From Dactylellina haptotyla (taxonomy: Eukaryota; Ascomycota; Orbiliomycetes; Orbiliales; Orbiliaceae), in NCBI GenBank assembly GCA_031310005.1, contig CM062380.1, positions 1,550,001 through 1,614,000 on the forward strand: a stretch of 64,000 nt of DNA, in the 5' to 3' direction. The position numbers were made by a program, and so were the translations under genes. Below the pieces are notes generated by a model. The model saw nothing but the letters and a program-made list of their open reading frames with translations. It was not told where the DNA came from and did no database searches. Positions 10,623 through 21,044 of this stretch are shown here, piece by piece. The first letter of the stretch is position 1. The number at the start of each line of letters is the position of its first letter.

Positions 10623-11541
10623 ATGAGCGACATTAGCATGGACGAGGATATGCCGGATGCGGCAGCGGCTACAGAGACATTATCCTTTGCAATCGAGATT
10701 CCGACATTCAACGGCGATAGAGACGCCTATCAGTATATTGAACCGAGGAACTTGTCAGTGAAGGAAATATCATCTGAGAAGGATGACCGAGGGGAGCAGA
10801 TGTATCGGGTTACAACTTGGGATGGTATCACAAAATGGGTATGGTCTCTCCAGTTCCATCAAAACAATAAGACCTGTAGCTAACATGTACCTAAAGCTCC
10901 CATGGGATGCGGTAATAGGCATGGACTTTGGAAATGATGCGCTCACCGAATTCGAACAACGCCCGCTACCCAGTCGCTCATATCCCGGCGACGGCGCCTT
11001 TAATGATGACGACTACGCCGACGATAATGAAGTGTTACAAATGGATTCGAGTGATCAGGAGATGGTTGATCATGATGCCACCGTTGAAGATGAAGACGAC
11101 GAAGGTGAAGAGGAAAGCGAAGAAGAGGCACCAAGGTCGAAACGACGGAGCACTCAAAGCTCGACGGCTGTATCCCAACTAGCTCATACTCGACCCAGAA
11201 GAGTCGAGTCGCGCCGCGCCCGAAACAAAATTCGCCAGACCACCCTCACAGAGATAGTACAGAGGAAGTCTGCTAGAAGTAGGACAGCCGTAAGGGAAAT
11301 ACCAGCCCCTCGACCAATCAGGAGCGCTCGCGCATCTGCCAGAACTGCTGGAAAATTAATCTCGCAGACAGTATCGTATCAGAGACAAGCTGCCATAGCT
11401 AATGCTGAACACTATTACGACGATGAAGAGGAAGAGGACCCATCTTCGGATGATCTGATAATATCCGACCTAGTTGGTAATTCCTCAAAATGGAAGAAAA
11501 AGGGCAAACGCGCGAGCAAAGTCACCTACGTCTCGTACGAT

Positions 11542-11582
<41 letters not shown>

Positions 11583-14500
11583 AGAGGAGAACTCGGAGGA
11601 GGAACGGCGACCTACTCGAAGCACTCGCAGCACTCGCAGCGCCCGTGGCACTCGCGGTAGACCCAAAAAGAGGGCTCGTTCGTCAAGCACGGAATCCGAA
11701 GACGGAGGTTACGGAAAACGAAGGTCCGGCAGAACAGCCCACGCACGGGGCAGCATGCGCGAACGGGACGAGGATGACATTGAAGTCCTTGAAGTCAAAA
11801 CTTCCGCTCCTCGCGTCGTCTATCAGCAAGAAGTTTTCAAAGCTTTCGACTCACAAGAGGAATTCGCACAGGTCCATATATGGTGGTGCGATGCCTGTCT
11901 CGAACAGGAAAGCAGGCAAAAAGGCCCCCTGGTCCACTGCCAGGGCTGCTCGACCTCGTTACACAAAGGATGCATAGGAAACAGAGCTTCGCGCGAGCAT
12001 CTCGTCACTAAGCTTTCGGATCAGGAATTCGTACTTCAATGCAAGAGATGTATTCGCAGGGCACACAAAGCCGAAAAGCGACCCCCACGACTTGACGTCT
12101 GCACTGATTGCCGACAAGTCGGACGTTCCTGCGAGCCATTCAGGAAATTCCCAGCAACAAAGGTAGACAGAGAGCAAACACCTGAGATCGATGTCCCCGG
12201 TCATCAAATAAACAATACCATGAACGTTCTCTTCCGCTGTAGCAAATGTCGTCGAGGATATCACTTCCACCATCTACCTGCCCGAAACTCGAAATCTTCC
12301 GCGCAGGAAACTGGCGGCATCGCTCAAGCCCGTCTAGCCCAATACAATAATGATTGGATGTGTATCGAATGTGTGGAAATTGGTGATAACAAGATTAATG
12401 ATATTATCGCCTGGCGTCCCTCTGACGAAACACTCAAAGAAAACAAAGATACGTTTGACTCTGGCATCAGCGAGTTTGACCACGATGAGCTCGAGTTCCT
12501 TGTCCGCATGGCTGGCGACGACTATTCGAAGGCCAGATGGTATCCAGGCGCATGGATCTATAGCGTCTCCTTCGCCCAAATGAGAATCGCTTTTGAGAAA
12601 CACGACCCAGCGCCAAAATGGACGACTACGGATGCTATTCCCGAGAGCTACTTCCGGTTTGACATCATATTTGAGGTGAAATACACCAGCATCGTTCCCA
12701 ACATGTCTGAAAATGTCGAAAAGCAACGTATTCGCGAGGTGGAATCTGTCTACGTCAAGTTCAAGGGTCTCGGTTACGAAGAAGCTATATGGGTCGCGCC
12801 ACCTAGTGAGGACGAAGAGGAGCGATATGTAGATTTCAAAAAGGCATATATTGAATACTGCAAAGGCAACCATGTCAGGCTTCCCAGGACTGTCACGAAA
12901 ACAATGGAAGCACTCAGAGGGAGAGACTTCAGAGAGCTCGAGATCAAAACCCAACCGAAGTACATATCCGGCGGCACTTTGAAGGACTACCAAATGGACG
13001 GTATGAATTGGCTCTACAACCGCTGGTTTGAGAAGAAGAATGCAATTCTCGCAGACGAGATGGGTCTCGGCAAGACGATTCAGATCATTTCCTTCCTCGA
13101 GGTTCTCCACCAAGAGCACAAGGTCTGGCCGTTCCTCATCGTCGCGCCACACTCCACGGTTCCGAATTGGATAAGAGAGATTCGAACGTGGGCGCCCAGT
13201 CTCCGCGTGGTTGCTTACTTCGGTTCCGGAGAGGCCTTAAAATTAACCAAAAAGTACGAATTGTTCAGCAACGCCCCAAGTGCATCCGCCCGCGATCTCA
13301 AGTGCCATGTGGTGGTGACTTCATACCAGGCGGTGGCCGATCATAGCACCGTCCTTAAGCCTGTTCCCTGGCAAGCACTAATCGTGGACGAAGGCCAGCG
13401 TCTCAAATCCGACGACACTATTCTGTATCGCGAGCTGTGGACGTTCAAATTCAACCACAAGGTGCTACTTACTGGAACTCCCCTCCAGAACAATATAAGA
13501 GAATTGTTCAATCTCCTCCAGTTCCTCGACCCGAAGAACATTAATGCCAAAGAACTAGAGGAGAAATTCGGCGAGGTGAACAAAGACAATCTCCACGAGC
13601 TCCACGACATGATCCGTCCTTTCTTCCTCCGGCGTACTAAAGCACAAGCCCTCAAAGACCTCCCACCAATCTCCGACATTATCGTACCTCTAACAGTCAC
13701 GAAACTCCAGCAAAGACTGTACAGTTCCGTCTTGTCCAAGGATGCCGAGCTCATCCGCGCAATCATGGCGAAAACAGAAACCAAAAGCTCCACGCGCTCA
13801 AAGCTGAACAACATTCTCGTCCAGTTGCGCAAGGTCCTCTGCCACCCGTTCGTTTACGATACTGAAGTTGAAGAAAAACTCGAAGACCAGCAGCTCGTCT
13901 TCCGCAACCTCGTCGACGCCGGCTGCAAGCTTAAATTCCTCGAACTGCTTCTCCCGCGACTTTACGAGACAGGACACAGAGTACTCATGTTCTCCCAGTT
14001 CCTTCATATGCTCGATGTGATGGAAGATTTCCTCAACGGGTTGGGCCTGCAAACTCTCCGTCTCGATGGATCGAACGACACCGCCGAGAAACAAAAGTTG
14101 ATCGATGCCTACAATGCCCCCGAATCGCCATATTTCGGATTCCTCCTGTCCACCCGCGCTGGCGGTGTGGGAATCAATCTTGCGACGGCAGATACCGTGA
14201 TAATCCTCGACCCGGACTACAACCCACACCAGGACCTGCAAGCCGTGGCGCGTGCGCACCGCATCGGGCAGAAGAACAAAGTGCTCGTGTTCCACCTCAT
14301 CACGGTTAAATCTGTCGAGGAGCGAATGATCCAGCTGTCCAAGAAGAAATTGGGACTAGACCATCTGATCATCCAACGCATGGGCGCAGACGGTCAGGAC
14401 GAAGAGGAGGAGGATGTGGATGTGGAGAGTATTCTCAAGTACGGCGCGGAGGATATCATGAAGGGGGAGATCGAGGAGATCAAGTACGATTTGGAGAGTA

Positions 14501-15621
14501 TTGATAAATTGCTGGACCGGTCGCATATGAAGGAGACCTTGGGCGAGCAGGAGCAAGAGAATCAGCGGGATGCGGAGTTTTCGTTCGCGCGGGTCTGGGC
14601 TACCGAAAAGGGAGAGCTGACGCAGGTTGCGAATGACGGGAGCGGGGATGGTACAACGCCTGGTGAAGGGGATGATTCAGCTGCTGCCGGTGAGGGCGCG
14701 GCGGCGAACCTGGAGTTCTGGGACCGGATTATTCAGGAACGAGTGGAGCGAGCTGCGAAGGAAGCTGCGGAACGACAGGCAGAGTACGGCCGCGGGCGCA
14801 GGAAGGTCACGCAGGCGAATTATAACCTGGGCGAGGAAGATGACGAGCAAGCGACGCCGATTAAGGCGACCAAAGTGCGCAAGATGATGTCTGACGAGGA
14901 CGATACGGATTTCCAGGAAACCGGGGGCAGTGACAGCGAAACTAATTCTGAAGCTGGGGCGGAACTGCGATTCGATCCTGGGAAAGAGTTGAGTACCGAA
15001 GCTGCAGAGGAGAGGAGCCGAGGGTTGATCTTGACCGGGAATGTGGACCTTAGTGTGGCGTCTTCTTTGGCTGCGGCGAATATCTCCGCGGAACCGCAGA
15101 GGATGCAGATCCACGGAACGCAGATGCAGATGGAGCAGATGGGGGGTATGGGGATGGACACCGATGGTGCGGCAGACGAACGATCACTCAAGCCTCATAT
15201 CGCTATCAGTCGACCGGCGCTGCTCGAAGCGGGCGGGAACGCTACGAATATGGGTGTGATGTACCGCCCGCCGCCCCCACCGGCTGGTATTCCTGTTGAC
15301 TGTAGATTGTGCACGAGCAGACACATGCCGGGCGAGTGTCCGTTGAGGAATATCCCTATCGAACGGTGTCTACTGTGTGGGCTTGCGCATTTCGGCGAGG
15401 GCCCGACGTGTCCGCATTTGGGGAGTATCACGCAGTTGACGGCGATGCTGGATACTATCAAGGAGAGTAACGAGGCGGCGACGTTACAGGCAATTGCGAA
15501 GGTTTATCTGAGAGGACGGAAGGGAGCGGTGACGCAGACGAGGAAGGTGAAGAAGGCGAAGGCGGAGAGGATGGCGGCGGAAGCGTTAGCGGAGAAGGAG
15601 GCGCAGAGGAAGGGGACTTAA
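10623..15621 (+). CDS. Mit1/Mi-2-like SNF2 chromatin remodeler with PHD-type fingers
   Basis: Two exons, 10623-10838 and 10897-15621 (phase 0), encode about 1646 residues. Order: acidic and basic low-complexity N-terminus with 14 aspartates in a row (about residue 287); a PHD-like finger from about 402 (WWCDAC); a second Cys/His-rich block about 470-560; a chromo-like segment about 660-710; the SNF2 ATPase with Walker A DEMGLGKT (about 792-799), Walker B DEGQ and motif III LTGTPLQNN; then the helicase C half with STRAGGVGINLA and ARAHRIGQ (about 1193). A C-terminal Cys/His cluster lies at about 1541-1585 (CRLC, CLLCG). The layout matches the Mi-2/CHD group and especially Mit1 of the fission-yeast SHREC silencing complex, which moves nucleosomes in heterochromatin. 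The Walker B box reads DEGQ instead of the usual DEAH, as in some Mit1-type proteins. Assignment to Mit1 rather than another CHD subfamily is inference. Confidence 0.88.
11539..11580 (+). repeat. GAT/GAC microsatellite encoding 14 aspartates
   Basis: A 42-base GAT/GAC repeat within the remodeler exon 2 encodes an unbroken run of Asp followed by Glu residues. It is in frame and probably length-variable between strains. Confidence 0.9.
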
Positions 15622-16288
15622 TCATGGTACTCTTCTTTATCAGAGGGGAAACAAAGAAATATTTATGAGATCTTTGTTTGAATTCTCCGATTTGTACTTT
15701 TTGAATGGCGTTGAAACTTGCGAGCGAGCATGTTTTATTTTGACCTGGCGCTTTGGATATTTCTACGACTTTGTTACTACTAGCGAGATTTTGATTCGCA
15801 TTGATATGGCGTTTTTGATGAGGTAGACGGATGGGACATTTATTATCTTTGATATGCAAAATGCATATAGAATAGCAGTCTATAGGTGGGGTGGGGGTAA
15901 AGGCTTAGATACAATCTTGGTCGAAAGGGATAGAAGGGGAAACTAAACACTAATGTAATCCTAATAATTGGACGAGATATTTTTTTTCCTTTTCTTTCGG
16001 GAATGAATAACCGGTAAAACTCCTGCTATGCAATATGATATACAAAGCCCCTAAGTACTTTAATCTTTCCAACCGTCTTGTCAAGTGATGATATAATTGG
16101 AAGGGAGGGGGGGAAAAGTTGTGATCCAAAACTTGGCGTGAGATAGATATATATAAAAAGAAGTGGAAAATAGAAAGAAAGGAAAAAGACGGCCGCATTC
16201 ATTACGCTTCCATTCTTAAAAAAGCAGAACCAAACAAACAAAAAAGAAATAGCTGTAATCCGATATATAGAGCTCGTGGAAGGGTTTT
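15622..16288. other. Convergent 3' spacer
   Basis: This lies between the remodeler (plus) and the Mnn9-like gene (minus), which end facing each other. It should contain both 3' untranslated regions. I see no gene; the DNA is AT-rich. Confidence 0.6.
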
Positions 16289-17466
16289 TTACTCGTTATA
16301 ATGATAGACCTGTTGTATCACATGTTAGTCAGTATTTTTATACCTCTAGATATACCAATTGATATGGGATATAGAGGATGGAAAGAACGTACGAGGTAAT
16401 TCGGTAGGCCGAACGGCTGGTATCCCAATCGCTTAACCATCTTCGCGAAGCCTTCGGTCTCGATGAGATGGTAGAATGGGAAGGTGGGGAACATGGCGCC
16501 GTCCCTGTGGATCTCGGCTTTAACTAGCAATGCGGTTCCACCGACACCGTCCAACTGCATCTCGGTGTGCTTGTCGCCCTTCTCGTCTCGCTGATAGGCC
16601 ATGAGGGCGCGGTAGGTGGGCATCTCGGCGTAACCCTCGAGGAGGATATCATCCTCCTTCATCTTCTTGCCGAGGTTCTGGGCGGTTTCGGAGTCCTGCC
16701 AGGAATTGAAGTCATAAGGACGCTCTTTCCAGACGCCGGCTTCCTTGTAACGCTGGAAGCAGTTGGGGACGATGACGGGCTTGTCGTGCTTGGCGAGGTC
16801 GGTGAAGAGGGAGGGCGGGGTTTCGACAATGTCGGAGTCAAGCCAGAGGACCCAGGCGATGGTCGGGTTGAGGGTGGTGAAGACGAGGGAGTTGCGGGCG
16901 CGGGCCATGGAGGCGCGACGCTCCTTCTGGGCCTTCATCGCGTGGCGTTCCTTTTCGGACGTTCCGACGGGCATGGAGAAGTCCTGTCTAAGGATGGTGA
17001 CCTTGGCGAAGCGGTTCTTTTTGGAGCCATTCTGGACTTTGCGAAGGGCTTCCTGGAGTTTGACGGTGGCGAGGTTGCCGCCGTGGGTTTTGGGGGTGAT
17101 GAAGCCGAGTTCGATGAGGTTGCGAGGGTAGTTGATGTTGAGGAGGTTCTGCCAGTACTCGTCGTAGAAGCGGGCCAGGGGGGTGAGGATGAGGAGTTTC
17201 TCTTGATTCTTCAGCGGATTTGCGGTAGCGGTGAGGTTGTTCATGGAGATGTTTTGGATCTCGGGGGCCGTCTTGGGGGGCACGAGGGCGGCGGTGGGCG
17301 TGGGTTGGGAGGCATCGGGAAGGTTGATGTTAAGGGTCTTGGAGTTCGAGGCCGAGGACGAAGGGGAGGAAGGGGTGATCATGTAGTAGAGGAAGGCGAG
17401 GAGGCCGACGAGGGCGAGGAGGAGCCGCATGGGGCTGGAGCGCTGGAGAGAGCGAGAGGCACCCAT
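16289..17466 (-). CDS. Mnn9-type Golgi alpha-mannosyltransferase (Anp1 family)
   Basis: Two exons on the minus strand, 17466-16393 and 16309-16289, give 364 residues ending NYLVYHYNE. The small last exon is supported by a GTACGT donor, a CAACAG acceptor and this family-typical C-terminus. Residues 13-31 form a type II signal anchor, followed by a Ser/Pro-rich stem and the Anp1/Mnn9/Van1 catalytic domain with the DXD-type motif WLDSDIVE (about residues 209-216), which binds Mn2+ and GDP-mannose. In yeast, Mnn9 is in the M-Pol complexes that extend the N-glycan mannan backbone in the cis-Golgi. The length is near the family norm. The frame stays open upstream of this ATG to 17622 and encodes a His/Arg-rich stretch, so an extra 5' exon is possible. 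The gene points away from the orphan secreted gene's 3' end. Confidence 0.85.
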
Positions 17467-18069
17467 CGCACCAGCTGGGCCGGATTGTCGGCGGTGATGG
17501 CGACGAAGTCGGTGATGGAAATGCCGGCGACGGTGATGATGCTGGTGGTGATGGGGGTGATGGGGGCCGAGATGGGAGGGCGAGCCAACAGGCGTGGTGT
17601 TGTAGATGCAACCAACTGAATATCAGAGAGAACTATACATTCGACGATAATAAATATGTAAAATTAAAGGAAGTTGATAAGAACAAAAACAAACAGAAGT
17701 CAGCGAGAGGCCGGGCTGGGAAAAGGAGTCGTCATTCTCAGTTCGATTCGGGGATCGTTTCAAGCTGTGCCCGTCCGGACGCTGGAGCAGGTGCATGGCG
17801 ATATTTTAATCGAGTTACCGTATACGGCAACCGCAGGAAATAACTCCCCGTCAGCAGAAGACAAAATACGCAGGGCCTCAATTACGGTCACATCACACCC
17901 AATTGGTCTATTGGAATCACTTATAAAGAAACGCAGCCATCGTGGAATCTTATTCCAGGTGTCGATGTATTAAAAATTAGTATGCTATTATTATCTAAGT
18001 CGTACAGAATAGTATATGGTTGGGTATTTTACACCACCACCGCCATACCACCGGCAACACTAAGCTTCG
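17467..18069. other. 5' flank of the Mnn9-like gene
   Basis: This holds the promoter of the mannosyltransferase and the 3' flank of the secreted orphan. Bases 17467-17622 stay open in the Mnn9 frame on the minus strand (His/Arg-rich) and end at a TATTCAG acceptor-like site at 17616. No other gene is visible. Confidence 0.45.
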
Positions 18070-19312
18070 TTACGCAATGATATCCCCAAAAAACGGTGGA
18101 GACAGTGGATGTCGGCCGACTCCACGAAGCGGCTTATCTGGAATGAATTTCTCAGTCTCAAGATACACGCAACGGGTAAGGTTTTTCGCAATATTATCTA
18201 GCGATCCATCGCCACTTCCGAAAAGCTCCATAAGCTCCTTAGTCTTAGCAAACTTTTCTTTTACTTCTTTAATTGCATCATCGAAATCAGCTTCGATTGG
18301 GTTGAACTTTTCTTCAAGTTCCAATACTAACTTGTCTTTGACACGCTTATCATTTTGAAGACAGAAAAGAGTTTTGCATCTAGTGTTAGCAAGTATAATT
18401 TTTGGTCTGCAGGACATGGAGATTCAGCTTACCTCTAAGAATTCTTCAGTATGTCCAACTTCTGCAAAGCCAGTAAGTACTGGGGTATCTGGATCTCCAA
18501 TCTGCTCTAGAAACAAGGTATAATACGTGGCGCTTTTATCTGTCATCTGGTACCTGCAAGCCCAAGCATCCACATAGTCCGCCATAGCTAAAAACTGGTC
18601 TTTAAGGAGCCTTATAGCATTCTTCACCTCGTTCATTGTCGCAAGGGGTTCTGCCTTACGCAACGATGGACAACTGCCGTCTCTATTTTGTTTCGGACAG
18701 TAGTTAATGTCAAGACTTTCTCGAATTGAATTTCCTGCAATAAAACGGTCGATCGTGTCGAGAACTCTTGTCTTCAGGGCTATTAGAACCGCAAGTTGCT
18801 AGTCATATATATCGGGTTTGTTAGCTCTCAAATCAAAAATAAAGGCAATAGGAGACATTGTGTAGTAAATATAGTCTGTTTTCGACCAATGCTCCCCAAG
18901 TATGACCTACAATATCATGAAACTTGCATGCGGATCCCGTTCCGAATCTTTTTATATATTCTACCGTTCCTTCACTTTTCTTTCCGTAGAATTTACGGCT
19001 CAGGAAAAATATTAAAGGATCCCCCTTCCATCTACAAGTTTTTATTGGACCGAGGTAAAGCTTTTTATCAGGCCCCCGTTCTAATAAAATGAGCAACTTC
19101 AAATATCCAAGCTCTTCTTTGATATTCGGCATCACGTTGGTTAGCCAAAAGATGCTGCGCCTGTTGAATGTAGAGTCTGCAGACTCATCAGGTCGGTCGA
19201 ACAGAGCTTTAAGTCTAGGGTGTAAACTTATACTGAACTCCTCGCTCGAGCTCAGGCTATAGGCTAGCTGGAAGTATGCCAGCAGTTGTAGGAAGATAAG
19301 GAAGGGTTTCAT
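18070..19312 (-). CDS. Orphan secreted protein, possible effector-like
   Basis: Modelled as three minus-strand exons: 19312-18911, 18798-18433 and 18345-18070 (about 347 residues). The first intron has a GTAGGT donor, a GCTAAC branch and a GACTAG acceptor and keeps phase 0. The second (GTAAGC donor, GATAAG acceptor) is less certain. Residues 1-19 (MKPFLIFLQLLAYFQLAYS) form a clear signal peptide. The mature part has several cysteines, alpha-helical stretches such as KDKLVLELEEKF, and no recognised domain, transmembrane helix or GPI signal. It sits alone in an AT-rich pocket between housekeeping genes. Secreted orphan genes in AT-rich pockets are often fast-evolving effectors or accessory proteins, but nothing here proves that role. 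The C-terminal exon could be shorter or start elsewhere. Confidence 0.55.
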
Positions 19313-21044
19313 CGTAAGGATTATACCAGATAAATAGTCTGGGAACGATCAGTTATAATTTAGTCGAATTGGTGTAGGCCACTTGAGGTTGGGCTAGATT
19401 AATGTGGATCTAGGAATTTACAAGTGCTAGATATGTCTTCTTAAATAATATTTCAAAGCGCGATATCATTGATGGTGATATATGATCTACCTAGGAATCC
19501 TTTTTTTTATAGGTTTGAAATTCGAATCTCAACATACCCCCCTGACATCAAAGGATGATTATCGCATGCACGATCAAAATCGCGAGATTTCTGAAATGCA
19601 AATCTTTCTAACTCAATCGAATAATCAATTACCGATGTTAGAAAGCCCATTTACGATAAAAGCCAGTTAGGGGCTGATTTATCGAGAAAGGCTCAGTCCT
19701 ATAACTAGACAAACTTGTTGTACCGACGCAAGGCAACTTGTGACCTCAAGAAGTGGAATGGAACTAATATTCCAATAAAAGGTCACTCCATCGGGAGCTA
19801 GATGTAAGGGGGCCGCGATGCAAAGTAGTAAACACCTAGATATCTCAAAATTCTAATATAATAACTTCTAAGAAATATCACACACAAAATTTATAAATGA
19901 ATAATATATTTAAATCGTCATTTGGCTTGGTTGATCCGGTGCTTGGCCACGTCTCGTACGTGTGCCAACGAGGTCCAACAAACCCTCGCAAAAGTTATAA
20001 CTCTAAATGTTTATTTTATTTTAAAGCTAGAAAAACATAACCGATACTTTTACATAAACATATCCATGATAATAAATAACTAAACTCGATAATGTCCATG
20101 ATGGAATTGATGGTGTTGATGGCGGGTAATCTGAGGAGCGGCGGCGGCGGTGCGGTGACGGCGGCAGGAGTGGAGCCCCCAAGACGAGAGCCCGCTACAG
20201 AGACAGCGCCCCGAGCTCATCTATACGTTGTCCAATATACTATTGGTATACTCATAGTAACTACCTGGTTGTGGACTGGATGCAGATGGAACTGGATATC
20301 AGAGGGAAGGGCTATCGATAATGGCATCATATTACGCGGTGATAACTAATCACGTCCTGCCCAGATCCGGCCTGCGAAACAAATGTATAATCAATTATCT
20401 CAGCAGATTTAAATTCATTCTCAGCAGGATTAGTTATCCGCCTGGCAGACGGGAGTCCACAGCTGACAAAGGCACTGTGCGTACAGCGAGTGGGGACGGC
20501 CAAGTGAAGCTACTGCCACCAGCGTGCCAGGTACCGACTGGGTAAATTCCCTCCCGAGAAGCCTCGAGGTCGCGTCCATTTATCCACCACCGTAGATACC
20601 CGTTCTAATACAAGCCCGGTGGGGGGAGGACGCTGGAAAAATGGACCCCTCCAGTCCCAATTTGCCCGCCAGTGCTGCGTAGGATGCATGCAGCTGGCAA
20701 GCTTGGGGGGGGCAGCTAAGGATTCATCTGCTCGCTGTCCGACCGACGTCCGCCCCCGGCTAGCTAGTTAGCTCGCCTCGAAGAATTTTAATCCAGAATA
20801 CGTCGTTGGGAAAGATCCAATCGAGCTAGCCGGGCTCCCTGCCTGCTAGCCCGGTTGAGGGAGAGTGAGAGAGGTAAGAATTTACGTATCGAAGGTCGAG
20901 ATAATTAATTCCTCCGGAAGCAGCGTTATATATAAAGACCCGCCGTCTTCCCTTCTGCCTCCCCTTCACCCTCGCCAGATCAGACCCCATTCTCACATCT
21001 CCAACTGTCCCAATCGATTCTCTGATACTTCAATTGCCCTCACA
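19313..21044. other. AT-rich island and transketolase upstream region
   Basis: From about 19320 to 20090 the DNA is strongly AT-rich with many TA steps and no gene, as in old mutated repeats. From about 20100 it returns to ordinary composition, with CG-rich and C-run stretches (20570-20860) that lead into the transketolase promoter. Confidence 0.5.
20927..20936 (+). promoter_or_regulatory. TATA box of the transketolase gene
   Basis: TATATATAAA lies about 110 bases before the transketolase ATG and is followed by a C/T-rich leader. This is the usual form of a strong housekeeping promoter in filamentous fungi. Confidence 0.6.

Noticed and set aside
16567-17619. 350-codon Gly/Val/Asp-rich plus frame
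   Set aside because: It is antisense to the Mnn9-like exon, whose motifs are clear.
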